A model generated the notes under the pieces. That model was not told where the DNA came from. It did not search any database and saw only the letters and a program-made list of their open reading frames with translations. DNA of 31,019 nt from NCBI RefSeq assembly GCF_000961885.1, contig NZ_JZKH01000089.1, forward strand, positions 1 through 31,019, written 5' to 3'. Positions 1 through 7,209 of the stretch are shown one piece after another. Positions within the stretch are counted from its first letter, which is position 1, and each line of letters begins with the position of its first letter. The position numbers were made by a program, and so were the translations under genes. Source of the DNA: Streptomyces rubellomurinus (GTDB lineage: Bacteria; Actinomycetota; Actinomycetes; Streptomycetales; Streptomycetaceae).

Positions 1-13
1 GGGTGGGGGTTGG

Positions 14-198
14 GCGGGCCGGCGGTCGTCACTGAAGCTGCCGGTTCCGCACACCAGCCGGCCCGGGCTGCGGCGGCGGTCCCGTTCGGTGGGCGCTCGG
101 CGGCGTGCCGGGTGGGCGCGCGGGGGTCGGGATCGGCCTGCTGTCGTCACCGAACGTGCCTGTCCCGCAGGCCAGTTGGCCTGGACCGCGGGCGCGGT
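14..198. repeat. Diverged direct repeat pair upstream of the LanC-like gene
   Basis: Two copies of a roughly 42-65 bp sequence lie here, with cores at 25-66 and 143-184 (offset 118 bp). By eye the 42-bp cores match at 32 of 42 positions. Most differences fall on what would be silent or conservative positions if read on the minus strand, where the cores translate as PGRLVCGTGSFSDD and PGQLACGTGTFGDD. The two copies are in different frames relative to each other and I found no start codon for either. The rest of 1-249 shows no gene I can support. They could be remnants of minus-strand coding DNA or a regulatory repeat. Confidence 0.5.
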
Positions 199-249
199 GG
201 CCGCCTCGCGGGTGTGCACCTGGAAACCCACCACTTCGAGCGAGGTTCG

Positions 250-1455
250 ATGACTCCCACCGAAACCGTCCGGGCGGTCACCGCCCAACTCGCCCGCCCC
301 GCCGACCCGGAGGCCGTCCCGGCCCCCGGGCTCGGGGCCGGTCCGAGCGGTGCGGCGCTGGCGCTGGCCGTGCTGGCCGGGGAGGACCCGGCGTTGCGTC
401 GGGCCGCGCACGGGCTGCTCGCGGGTGCGGTGCGGGCGCCCGGGGCGATGCGCGGGGGCGGCCTCTACTCCGGTGCCGCCGCGGTGGCCTTCGCCGCCCG
501 CACCATGGCGCGGGAGCCGGGCGAGTACCGCGGCCTGCTGGACGCGCTGGTGCCCCGGGTCGGTGAGTCCGCCGCCGGGCGGGTGGTGGCGCTGCGGGCC
601 GATCTGGCGACGGGGGCGGGGCTGCGGGCGCACACCTTCGACGCGGTCTCGGGGGCGGCGGGTCTGGGCCGGCTGCTGCTGGCCCTGGAGCCGGAGGGGC
701 CGGCGCTGGCCGGGGTGCTGGCCGCCCTGGTGGAGCTGGCCGCGCCGGGCGGCGGGGCGCTGCCGCGCTGGTGGACGGCGGGCGGTCCGGGGCTGCCCGG
801 CGCGGACCCCGACCATCCCCGCGGCCACGTCAACCTCGGTCTGGCGCACGGCGTTCCGGGCCCGCTCGCGCTGCTGGCCCTGGCCCGGCTGCAGGGCGTC
901 CGGGTGCCCGGCCAGGACGAGGCGATCGAGGGCCTCGCGTCCTGGCTCGCCGCGCACCGGCGGCCCGCCGGCGGCTGGCCGATGACGGTGCGCGTCGAGG
1001 ACGTGGCCGCCGGCCGGCCGCCCGCCGACGCGCCGACCCGGGCGGCCTGGTGCTACGGCACCCCGGGCGCGGCCCGGGCGCTGTTCCTCGCCGGCACCGC
1101 ACTGGGCCGCGCGGACTGGCGGGACGCGGCCGTCGCCGCGCTCGCCGACGCGTTGGCCGACCCCGCCGCCTGGCACCTGGCCGGCGCCGGGCTCTGCCAC
1201 GGCACCGGCGGTCTGCTGCGGATCGTCCAGCGGATGGCCGAGGACTCCGGCTCCGCCGCCCTGGCCGACCACCTGCCGGCCCTCGCCGCGGCCACCGCCC
1301 GCGACCTGGCCGCCGCCCTCGCCGCCGGAGAGCCCGCCACCCTCCTGGAGGGCACCGCCGGCGCGGCCCTGGCCCTCCACGCCCACCTCCACGGCGACCC
1401 TCGGCCCGGCGGCGCCGCCGGAGGGGGCTGGGACGCCTTCCTGCTCCTCGGCTGA
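250..1455 (+). CDS. LanC-like lanthionine cyclase family protein
   Basis: A 401-aa protein with the alpha/alpha-toroid motifs of the lanthionine synthetase C family. Visible in order are GGLYSG (about 69-75), LAHG with His200, WCYG with Cys268, and LCHG with Cys316-His317. In NisC the equivalent Cys, Cys and His residues bind zinc, and a His matching His200 is catalytic, so the active site looks complete. Family members add Cys thiols to dehydroalanine or dehydrobutyrine to make (methyl)lanthionine rings. ATG 250 is chosen because a purine-rich GAGCGAGG stretch precedes it and residues upstream in this frame are not protein-like. The length is typical of a stand-alone LanC. No dehydratase (LanB, LanM, LanK) and no obvious Ser/Thr/Cys precursor is visible in the window, so its substrate is unknown. 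Its partner genes may lie to the left. Confidence 0.82.
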   Translation: MTPTETVRAVTAQLARPADPEAVPAPGLGAGPSGAALALAVLAGEDPALRRAAHGLLAGAVRAPGAMRGGGLYSGAAAVAFAARTMAREPGEYRGLLDALVPRVGESAAGRVVALRADLATGAGLRAHTFDAVSGAAGLGRLLLALEPEGPALAGVLAALVELAAPGGGALPRWWTAGGPGLPGADPDHPRGHVNLGLAHGVPGPLALLALARLQGVRVPGQDEAIEGLASWLAAHRRPAGGWPMTVRVEDVAAGRPPADAPTRAAWCYGTPGAARALFLAGTALGRADWRDAAVAALADALADPAAWHLAGAGLCHGTGGLLRIVQRMAEDSGSAALADHLPALAAATARDLAAALAAGEPATLLEGTAGAALALHAHLHGDPRPGGAAGGGWDAFLLLG

Positions 1456-1602
1456 GCCCGCCGCCGGCGCCCGCCTGCCTGCCTTCGGACGAGGCCGTGT
1501 CGCACGTTCGGTCCAAACACGCGCGCCCGGTCGGGGGCGGTGGGGGACCGGACGGAGGCTGGGGCGCCAGACGGGGGGATCGCCAACCGAGACGGAGAAG
1601 CC

Positions 1603-2025
1603 GTGACCGAGCCGGACTACTACCAGTTCCACTCCACCCATGGGAGCCACTCCCCGCTCCACGTCGTCTGGATGCCGATCGGAGCGGGCGGCCTGAGCTC
1701 CTTCGAGTACGCCGACTCGACGAGGTCCCTGGTGTTCCGGGGCTCGGAGGTGACGGTGGACAAGACCCCGCTCGGCCAGGTGGTGAGCGTGACCATCGAG
1801 ATCTCGGTCGACCGCGGGTCCACGTCGTTCTCCGTGCTGGTGCCCTCCGTCAACCTGGTCGGGCCGAGCGCGACCGTGAGCACCATCGGCATCACCACCG
1901 TGCACCGGATCGGGATCGGGCCGATGGCGGGGCAGCTCGACGTGTACTCGGTGACGCCGCTCATCGGCACGGCCGAGACCCGCATCATCCCGCTCGAGGA
2001 GAAGACCGGCGCCGCCACGGCGTGA
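1603..2025 (+). CDS. Hypothetical 140-aa beta-rich protein
   Basis: I do not recognise this protein. The GTG start at 1603 follows a GACGGAGAAG ribosome-binding stretch; the open frame extends further upstream but that part is Gly/Arg-rich and unlikely to be translated. The N-terminus is Tyr/His-rich (DYYQFHSTHGSHS). The rest alternates short hydrophobic stretches with Thr, Ser and Val in a pattern suggesting many beta strands, with no Cys, no signal peptide and no membrane segment. Codon use matches its neighbours. It lies 147 bp after the LanC-like gene in the same direction and is followed by a strong terminator, so the two may be co-transcribed, but nothing in the sequence links it to lanthionine chemistry. 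Confidence 0.7.
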   Translation: MTEPDYYQFHSTHGSHSPLHVVWMPIGAGGLSSFEYADSTRSLVFRGSEVTVDKTPLGQVVSVTIEISVDRGSTSFSVLVPSVNLVGPSATVSTIGITTVHRIGIGPMAGQLDVYSVTPLIGTAETRIIPLEEKTGAATA

Positions 2026-2043
2026 CCGCGCCCCCCGGGTGGC

Positions 2044-2082
2044 CGCAGCCCCCACCGCCTTCGGATGGCGGTGGGGGCTGCG
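2044..2082 (+). terminator. Strong hairpin terminator after the 140-aa gene
   Basis: A perfect 16-bp GC-rich stem (2044-2059 pairing with 2067-2082) with a 7-nt TTCGGAT loop lies 18 bp after the stop codon. There is no clear T-tract, which is usual for actinomycete hairpin terminators. Confidence 0.85.
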
Positions 2083-2330
2083 CTCCGAGGTCGTGTTCCG
2101 GCATCGCCCCCTGACGCCGTGTCCTGATCTCGACGGCGGGATTCCGGTCAAGGTTCCGCGGCATCCACCCGACTTGAACGGTTCACGGGATCACCACGAC
2201 ATCTCCGTGCTACAACCATCGGCGGGCCGCAACTCCCGTTGTGCGCCTGCCCGGTACCGCAGGTCCGGGTGTTCCCGTGCCACCCCTCTTTGTCCGGGCG
2301 CCTTTGCCCGGTCGCGACCTTGGGAGAGCC

Positions 2331-2924
2331 ATGCCCGCCGCACCCACCCGTCCCTTCCGCATACTTCTCGCCGTCTTGGCCGCCGTCGCCCTGCTGTTCT
2401 CGGGTGCGGCCGCCGCGACCCCCGCGAGCGCCACCGCCAGCAGCCTCGACGGCGCCTGGGCCTGCACCGTCCCGACCGGGTACGTCTACGACCAGGTGCA
2501 GATGAACCGCAGCTGCAGCGGCGGCGGCAGCTGGAGCTCGCCGCAGTACCACCTGGTAACCCCCTACGACGGCCTGACGGCCTGCGTGAGCGCGCCCGGC
2601 TTCGTCTACGACTCCATCAGCTGGGGCTCCGCCTGCAGCCAGATCTCCGGCGTCCAGAGCAACGCCTTCCACCTGCGCAAGCCGTACGACGGTCTGGTCG
2701 CCTGCGACGGCCCCCGCGACTTCACCTACGACTACCTCGTCTGGGGCCTGGCCTGTTCCACCGTCCAGGGCGTCCAGAGCAACGCCTTCCACCTGCGCAA
2801 GCCGGTCAGCGGCATGTGGGCCTGCGACGTGCCCACCGGCTTCACGTACACCGCGACCACCCAGAACTACGACTGCAGCACCTACCGGGGTGCCACGTCC
2901 ACCAAGTTCCTCCTGGCCGGCTGA
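2331..2924 (+). CDS. Secreted protein of four 40-residue two-cysteine repeats
   Basis: A 197-aa protein with a Sec signal peptide (Arg10, hydrophobic residues 11-28, Ala-rich cleavage region near residue 35). The mature part consists of four consecutive repeats of exactly 40 residues starting near residues 41, 81, 121 and 161. Each has the pattern (W/T/V)AC-x4-G/D-(F/Y)-x-Y-x8-11-CS and ends in FHLRKP or a variant. Cysteines fall at 45/62, 85/102, 125/142 and 165/182, so one disulfide per repeat is likely. Repeats 2 and 3 share an identical 36-bp stretch at 2649-2684 and 2769-2804, implying recent internal duplication. The start is ATG 2331 after GGGAGAG. No enzyme motif is visible. A surface-binding or inhibitor-like role is possible but not shown. 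Confidence 0.8.
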   Translation: MPAAPTRPFRILLAVLAAVALLFSGAAAATPASATASSLDGAWACTVPTGYVYDQVQMNRSCSGGGSWSSPQYHLVTPYDGLTACVSAPGFVYDSISWGSACSQISGVQSNAFHLRKPYDGLVACDGPRDFTYDYLVWGLACSTVQGVQSNAFHLRKPVSGMWACDVPTGFTYTATTQNYDCSTYRGATSTKFLLAG

Positions 2925-2941
2925 CCGGTCCCGCGCCGAGT

Positions 2942-2982
2942 GCGGGGGCAGGAGGTCGGCCCGGCCGGTCTCCTGCCCCCGC
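2942..2982 (+). terminator. Hairpin terminator after the secreted repeat protein
   Basis: A perfect 13-bp GC-rich stem (2942-2954 with 2970-2982) around a 15-nt loop, starting 17 bp after the stop codon. Confidence 0.8.
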
Positions 2983-3080
2983 CGTCGGGCGCCGGAGTGT
3001 AGAACTGATGATCAGTCATCTCGCTTTCAGGGCAGCCAAGTTCAGATACTCGGCCCCGGCGTCGACGGCGGCGTGGTTCG

Positions 3081-3109
3081 TTGACGCACTTGCCGGGCGT
3101 TCCTACCGT
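3081..3109 (+). promoter_or_regulatory. HrdB-type promoter of the borosin-like unit
   Basis: TTGACG (3081-3086) and TACCGT (3104-3109) are separated by exactly 17 bp, a good match to the vegetative sigma-factor consensus. The predicted transcript would start near 3116, leaving a leader of about 22 nt that contains the GGGAGG ribosome-binding site before ATG 3138. Confidence 0.6.
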
Positions 3110-3137
3110 TGCGGCAACCGAAAGGGAGGTGGAACCC

Positions 3138-3500
3138 ATGCGACGCGACTACGACGCTGCGCTCGCTCGTGTGCAAAGCGACTACGCCTTCTACATCCAC
3201 TGCCAGTCCGATCCCGAAGCGGCCCTCGCCGACTACGAGTTGAGCCCGGAGGAGGCGGCGACGTTCTCCGATCCGCAGCTGCTGTCCGACGCGCTGAAGA
3301 AGCAGGGCGAGGACGAGGGGCGGCTGGCGATCACGGTCAAGATCTCCGGCACCCATGACTGGATCAACCGGTCGGTGCCGCCACCGGAGCAGAAGGACGT
3401 CAGCGCATTGATCACGAGCGAGATCGAATCCGTCCGGCAGGCCGGGAACGACGAGGAGCGCCGCGAGGCGATGCTCCGCCTGGTGAGGTTGATCGGATGA
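3138..3500 (+). CDS. Putative split-borosin precursor with LigA/borosin-binding-like domain
   Basis: A 120-aa protein starting at ATG 3138 behind a strong GGGAGG site. Residues about 5-52 form a small helical domain with the pattern SDPEAALADYELSPEEA, resembling the LigA-type domain that serves as the borosin-binding domain in SonA, the separate precursor of Shewanella oneidensis. It is followed by a beta-strand-like segment LAITVKISGTHDWINRS (about 63-79), in the place where SonA carries its N-methylated core, and then by a charged helical tail (about 84-120) that is long for a follower. The stop overlaps the start of the methyltransferase gene (ATGA). From the family I take domain and context; that residues 63-79 are the core is inference. 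It could instead be a LigA-like protein of another role. Confidence 0.65.
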   Translation: MRRDYDAALARVQSDYAFYIHCQSDPEAALADYELSPEEAATFSDPQLLSDALKKQGEDEGRLAITVKISGTHDWINRSVPPPEQKDVSALITSEIESVRQAGNDEERREAMLRLVRLIG

Positions 3501-4348
3501 GCGGGCAGGCCATGGGCGCACCCTCGGTGTGGCCCTTCGACATCGGCATCGTCGGCACCGGCATCGTCGGGACCCACCAGCTCACCCGGGAGGCCGAGGA
3601 GGTCATCCGGCGGAGCAAGCACACCTTCGTCATCGCCTCGGGATTCGGGATCACCGAGCACATCGAGACCCTGTGCCCGCAGGTGACCGACCTGAGCCGG
3701 TTCTACGAGCCGGGCATGAACCGGCTGCCGACCTACCACCGGATGGCGGCCGAGGTGCTGTCGGCGGCCGTCGCCGAGGGGCCGATCTGCCTGGCCACCT
3801 ACGGCCACCCCTGGGTGTACTGCTACCCGACCACGCTGATCACCCGGGCCGCGGCGCTGCTGGACCTGCACGTCGAGGTCTTCCCCGGGGTGTCCGCGTT
3901 CGACACGCTGCTGGTCGACCTCGGCACCGACATCGCCAACGGCGGCATCCAGATGTACGAGGCCACCGACCTCCTGCTGCGGCAGCGGCCCGTCCAGACC
4001 GACGTCACCTGCGTGATCTGGCAGCCGACGGTCGTCGGGGACCCGACCTGTCCGGACGGACCGTACGCCGCACGGCAGTTCGAGCCGCTGCAGGAGCACC
4101 TGCTGCGGTTCTATCCCCGCGATCACCGGGTCAAGCTGGTGACCAGCAAGAACCACCCGCTGCTGCGCTCCACCGTGGTGCCGCTGGAACTCGGTGAGCT
4201 GGCGGCCGCGCTGGAGGGGATGCCGGGCATCGGCACGCTGTACGTGCCCGCGCTGACCGAGCGGCCCGTCCTGGACTCCGAGCTGCTGGACCTCATGGTG
4301 AGCCGGGGGACGCCCGCGGAAGCGGTGCCGGTGGCCCCGATGGGGTGA
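3497..4348 (+). CDS. Borosin-type peptide backbone alpha-N-methyltransferase (tetrapyrrole-methylase fold)
   Basis: A 283-aa SAM-dependent enzyme of the tetrapyrrole (corrin/porphyrin) methylase superfamily. It shows an N-terminal IGIVGTGIVG strand-loop (about 16-25), TYGHPWVYCYP (101-111), EVFPGVSAFDTLLVDLGTD (127-145) and a QMYEATDLLL segment (152-161) followed by VIWQPTVVGD. These match, in order, the conserved stretches I recall from the borosin methyltransferases SonM and OphMA rather than cobalamin or siroheme methylases. The 4-bp overlap with a LigA-domain gene supports a trans-acting (split) borosin pair. The expected reaction is iterative N-methylation of backbone amides in the precursor core. 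Residues about 71-81 (EPGMNRLPTYH) align with the Tyr/Arg active-site stretch of the family. No protease or exporter gene is adjacent. Confidence in the fold is high, in the substrate moderate. Confidence 0.78.
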   Translation: MSGQAMGAPSVWPFDIGIVGTGIVGTHQLTREAEEVIRRSKHTFVIASGFGITEHIETLCPQVTDLSRFYEPGMNRLPTYHRMAAEVLSAAVAEGPICLATYGHPWVYCYPTTLITRAAALLDLHVEVFPGVSAFDTLLVDLGTDIANGGIQMYEATDLLLRQRPVQTDVTCVIWQPTVVGDPTCPDGPYAARQFEPLQEHLLRFYPRDHRVKLVTSKNHPLLRSTVVPLELGELAAALEGMPGIGTLYVPALTERPVLDSELLDLMVSRGTPAEAVPVAPMG

Positions 4349-4367
4349 GGCCGGGGCGCAGGGCGTG

Positions 4368-4409
4368 CGCGCGAGGGGAGTGGCCGGGCCCGGCCGCTCC
4401 CCTCGCGCG
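4368..4409. terminator. Bidirectional hairpin terminator between convergent genes
   Basis: A 13-bp perfect stem (4368-4380 with 4397-4409) encloses a second palindrome at 4382-4395. It lies between the stop of the methyltransferase gene and the stop of the minus-strand isoprenoid-synthase-like gene, so it can serve both. Confidence 0.8.
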
Positions 4410-4434
4410 TGGGACGGTGGCGTGCGGGCGGGGG

Positions 4435-5586
4435 TCAGCGGCCGCGGGGCGCGATGCCGGCGTACCGGTGGACGAAGGAGAGGAAGAGCGGCCGGGCCCG
4501 GCTCTCGGCCCCGCCGGCGGCGGCCGCCGTCAGCCCGGCCTCCAGGCGCGCCGCGGCCTCGGCGGCCAGGGCCGGAACGGCCCCTGAGTCGAGCACCCGT
4601 TCGAGGGTGGCCGCGCCGTCGCGCGGGTCGGCGGGCCACGGGCCGTCCGCCGCGGCCAGCAGCACCGCGTTGAGCGCCCCGTCGCCCGCGTCCTGGCAGA
4701 GGTCGACCAGGTCGTCGATCCGCCACATCGCCTCGCCGAGGAGCGTGCCGGCCGTCGGCGGGGGGAGCGTCGGCAGGCCGGTGGCGAGGTGCTCGATGAT
4801 CTGGAACGGCAGGACCGAGGTCCCTCGCGAGCACCCGACCAGCTGGTCACGGGTGGTGGCACCGGCCGGGCGTCGCACCGACAGGTGCTCCGCCGCCAGG
4901 GCCTCCGCCAGCCGGGCGCCGACACGCTCGCGCAGCGCCGCGCCCGGCTCGGCCGGGTGGCCGAGGTGCAGGAGGCGGACGAAGGCCTCGACGAGCCGGG
5001 CGGTGAACACCACGGTCGGGTCCGTACGCAGCGGTTCCGGCAGCGCGGCGCGCAGCCGTCCGTCCGGCCACGGCTCGGTCGCGGCGCCGGTCAGGTCGAC
5101 GGACCGGACCGTCCGGAGCAGCTCCAGCCCGAGCGGCGGGGCGCCGTCGCACACGCCGTCGACGAGGCCGACGGCCAGGTTGAACACCGCGCAGGACAGC
5201 GCGGTGGTGGCCGCCCGTTCGTCGCCGACCCGCCGCGGTGCCAGCAGGTGCGCGGTGACCGATCCGAACGCGAGCCCCAGGCCGATGCGTTCGGCGGCCC
5301 GGTCGTCGTCGAACTCGATCCGATAGGCCCCGGCCCGGCCGTCCGGGTAGCAGTGCTCCACCGCCCGGCGGAGCAGGTCCGCCCCCGCGCGGACGGCGTC
5401 GGCCGTGGCCGCCTCCAGGGCCGCGGGGGCGAGCAGCAGGCCCCGGGCGTCGAGCTCGCTCGAAAGGCTGCGGTTGACCGCGTCGTCGACCGCCCGCCGC
5501 AGTTCTTCGGGAATCTCCACCTCGGCCTGCCCCTGGACGTGGCGCCGGTTTCGATCGGCACCGCCGGACCACCGTTCGCGCACCAT
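4435..5586 (-). CDS. Isoprenoid/polyprenyl synthase-like protein
   Basis: A 383-aa all-helical protein. A clear aspartate-rich motif, WRIDDLVDLCQDAGDG, sits at about 288-303 and resembles the second DDxxD metal-binding motif of trans-isoprenyl diphosphate synthases. A weaker first motif, LVDGVCDG, lies at 141-148, where DDxxD would be expected, with Gly replacing the second Asp. This suggests a class I isoprenoid-synthase fold that may be a divergent prenyl transferase, a terpene synthase, or a non-catalytic relative. The start is uncertain: ATG 5586 has GGAGG almost abutting it, and a GTG at 5538 is possible. The gene is divergent from a unit ending in a class II cyclase-like gene, and the pairing of the two suggests isoprenoid metabolism. 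Substrate unknown. Confidence 0.6.
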   Translation of the reverse strand: MVRERWSGGADRNRRHVQGQAEVEIPEELRRAVDDAVNRSLSSELDARGLLLAPAALEAATADAVRAGADLLRRAVEHCYPDGRAGAYRIEFDDDRAAERIGLGLAFGSVTAHLLAPRRVGDERAATTALSCAVFNLAVGLVDGVCDGAPPLGLELLRTVRSVDLTGAATEPWPDGRLRAALPEPLRTDPTVVFTARLVEAFVRLLHLGHPAEPGAALRERVGARLAEALAAEHLSVRRPAGATTRDQLVGCSRGTSVLPFQIIEHLATGLPTLPPPTAGTLLGEAMWRIDDLVDLCQDAGDGALNAVLLAAADGPWPADPRDGAATLERVLDSGAVPALAAEAAARLEAGLTAAAAGGAESRARPLFLSFVHRYAGIAPRGR

Positions 5587-5778
5587 CCTCCGTCACGGCC
5601 GGGGCGCCCTCCACCGCAGCGGATCCGCCGCGGGAACGCGCGGCCCGGCTGCTTCGAACGGGCCAGCCCGGATGGTGCGTGCCCGAGGCGCCGGCGCAGG
5701 CTGGGCAACGGCCGGCCGCCCGTGGAGCGCCGGCACGGGAACCGGCGCGACGCGGCGCCGCGAGGTCGAGGAGGCCGC

Positions 5779-5871
5779 ATGCCGTGGATCAGCGGGCGGT
5801 GTCAGGAGGGCCGTCGCCACGCGTGCACGTACGCGGCCCGGGACGAGGACAACGAGGGGGCCGGGCGGTGA
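5779..5871 (+). CDS. Micro-protein of 30 aa, first gene of a coupled trio
   Basis: A very short frame with an unusually good ribosome-binding site (GAGGAGG at 5768-5774, 4 nt before ATG 5779). The peptide is MPWISGRCQEGRRHACTYAA followed by an acidic tail, and contains two cysteines. Its TGA overlaps the GTG of the next small gene (GTGA at 5868-5871). I do not recognise it. It may be a real small peptide, or a leader frame that sets translation of the downstream genes. The 192 bp upstream (5587-5778) holds no gene and presumably the promoters of both directions. Confidence 0.4.
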   Translation: MPWISGRCQEGRRHACTYAARDEDNEGAGR

Positions 5872-6017
5872 GGGAGGACCTTCTCGACGGCGCCCGCGTC
5901 CGCGAGGCCGCGGCCGAAGTCACCGCCGCGCTCCGGCAGTTGTGGTCCACGCCCGGGGCGGCCGAGAGCGGGCTGAGGGCCTTCGTCGAGCACGGCGTCC
6001 GCGGGTGGCCGGAGTGA
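5868..6017 (+). CDS. Micro-protein of 49 aa, second gene of the coupled trio
   Basis: A short helical protein starting at GTG 5868 after a GGGGGCCGGG stretch. It is Ala/Glu/Arg-rich with an amphipathic pattern (REAAAEVTAALRQLW, then GLRAFVEHGVRGW). It overlaps the previous stop by GTGA and its own stop overlaps the GTG of the cyclase-like gene by the same four bases (6014-6017). The composition and the double overlap argue that it is translated. No family recognised. A small partner subunit of the downstream enzyme is one possibility. Confidence 0.5.
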   Translation: MREDLLDGARVREAAAEVTAALRQLWSTPGAAESGLRAFVEHGVRGWPE

Positions 6018-7075
6018 GCACCGCGGCCGTACCCCGGCTGTCCTCGCTGGACGGCGCGTTGTCGCGGGGGCTGCGCCACCTCGCGGCGCGCCGGGACCCG
6101 GACGGCCTCTGGCGCGACTTCCGCACGCCGGCCGGCGCGAGCTCGCACTGGGTCACGGGCTTCGTCTGCTGTTCCCTCGCCGAGGCGGACGCCGAGTGGG
6201 AGGTCGTCGGCCCGGCGGCCCGGCAGCTCGTCACGCTGCAGCGCCGGGACGGCGGCTGGGCGTACAACGGGGCCGTCCCCTCGGATGCCGACAGTACGGC
6301 CTGGGCGCTGCTGGCCCTGACCACCGTGACGCCCTGGCGCCCGTCGGCCGCCATGCGGGCGGCCCGGTACCTGGTCCGGCACCAGGAGCCGATCAGCGGC
6401 GGCATCAGCACCTACGACGCGCTCGACGGGATCCACCGGTTCATCGGCGCGGCGCCGGACGCGGTCGGCGGCTGGACCCAGCCGCACGTCTGCGTCACGG
6501 CCTCCGCCCTGATGGCCCTCGCCGTCCACGGCCGGTGCGACCGGCGGGTGGTGGACCTGGCCGCCGACGACCTCCGGCGCTCCCGCGCCGCAGACGGGCT
6601 GTGGCGGAGCTACTGGTGGCCCGGCGTCGCCTACCCCACGGCGGTCGCCGTCCAGGCGCTCGGCTCCGCGCGGCGGGCGGACCCGGCGCTGCTGGGCCGG
6701 ACCCACGACGCCCTCACCGAGCGGGCCGGCGGGCCGGGCGGGTGGTGCGACGATCCGGAGATCGGCCCCTCGGCCTTCGCCACCGCCCTCGCCATGCGGG
6801 CGCTGATGTCCTGCCGGCCCCGGGTCACCGAGGCGCTGGCGGCCGCCGCCCGCCACCTGCTCGACAGCCAGGCGCCGGACGGCTCCTGGCCCACCGCGCC
6901 GGTCTTCCGGATCCCGCCGCCCGAGGTCCTGACCCCCGCGCCGGAGCAGGTCCGGCGGGAGGGCGCGGTGGGCACGGGCGTGCTGGTCAGCGACGTGGAC
7001 CAGGTCTTCGGGGCGGCCGCGGCGGTGGGCGCGCTGGCGAGGTTCCGCACCCTGCTCCGGGACCGGTCCGGGTGA
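6014..7075 (+). CDS. Prenyltransferase/squalene-cyclase repeat protein, class II cyclase-like
   Basis: A 353-aa alpha-barrel protein with several QW-type repeats: LQRRDGGWAY (about 75-84), RAADGLWRSYW, GGWCDDPE and SQAPDGSWPT. Residues 91-96 read DADSTA, close to the DxDDTA acid motif that protonates substrates in squalene-hopene and class II diterpene cyclases. At 353 aa it is shorter than those enzymes (usually 500 or more), so it likely has a single barrel. The GTG start at 6014 is set by the GTGA overlap with the 49-aa gene. Together with the divergent isoprenoid-synthase-like gene this suggests a small terpenoid pathway. The protein could equally be a non-cyclising prenyltransferase-repeat relative. 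Confidence 0.65.
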   Translation: MSTAAVPRLSSLDGALSRGLRHLAARRDPDGLWRDFRTPAGASSHWVTGFVCCSLAEADAEWEVVGPAARQLVTLQRRDGGWAYNGAVPSDADSTAWALLALTTVTPWRPSAAMRAARYLVRHQEPISGGISTYDALDGIHRFIGAAPDAVGGWTQPHVCVTASALMALAVHGRCDRRVVDLAADDLRRSRAADGLWRSYWWPGVAYPTAVAVQALGSARRADPALLGRTHDALTERAGGPGGWCDDPEIGPSAFATALAMRALMSCRPRVTEALAAAARHLLDSQAPDGSWPTAPVFRIPPPEVLTPAPEQVRREGAVGTGVLVSDVDQVFGAAAAVGALARFRTLLRDRSG

Positions 7076-7091
7076 CCCGGGCCGGGGCCGT

Positions 7092-7131
7092 CGGCTGACA
7101 CCGCACCGACGCGTCGGTGCGGTGTCAGCCG
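7092..7131. terminator. 40-bp perfect palindrome, bidirectional terminator
   Basis: Positions 7092-7131 are fully self-complementary with CGCG at the centre, giving an 18-bp stem and a 4-nt loop. It lies 16 bp after the cyclase-like stop and about 80 bp beyond the last gene of the minus-strand RiPP operon, so it probably ends both transcripts. Confidence 0.85.
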
Positions 7132-7209
7132 GGGTTGCTGCACCGGGTGCGCCGGCCGCGGGCGGTGGGGCCGCGCGGCCGGCGCCGGGTTCGCGCTGCC
7201 ATGGCGCTG

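Noticed and set aside
10..249. Long N-terminal extension of the LanC-like frame
   Set aside because: The extension is Arg/Cys/Gly-rich without family similarity, and ATG 250 has its own ribosome-binding stretch just before the first LanC-like residues.
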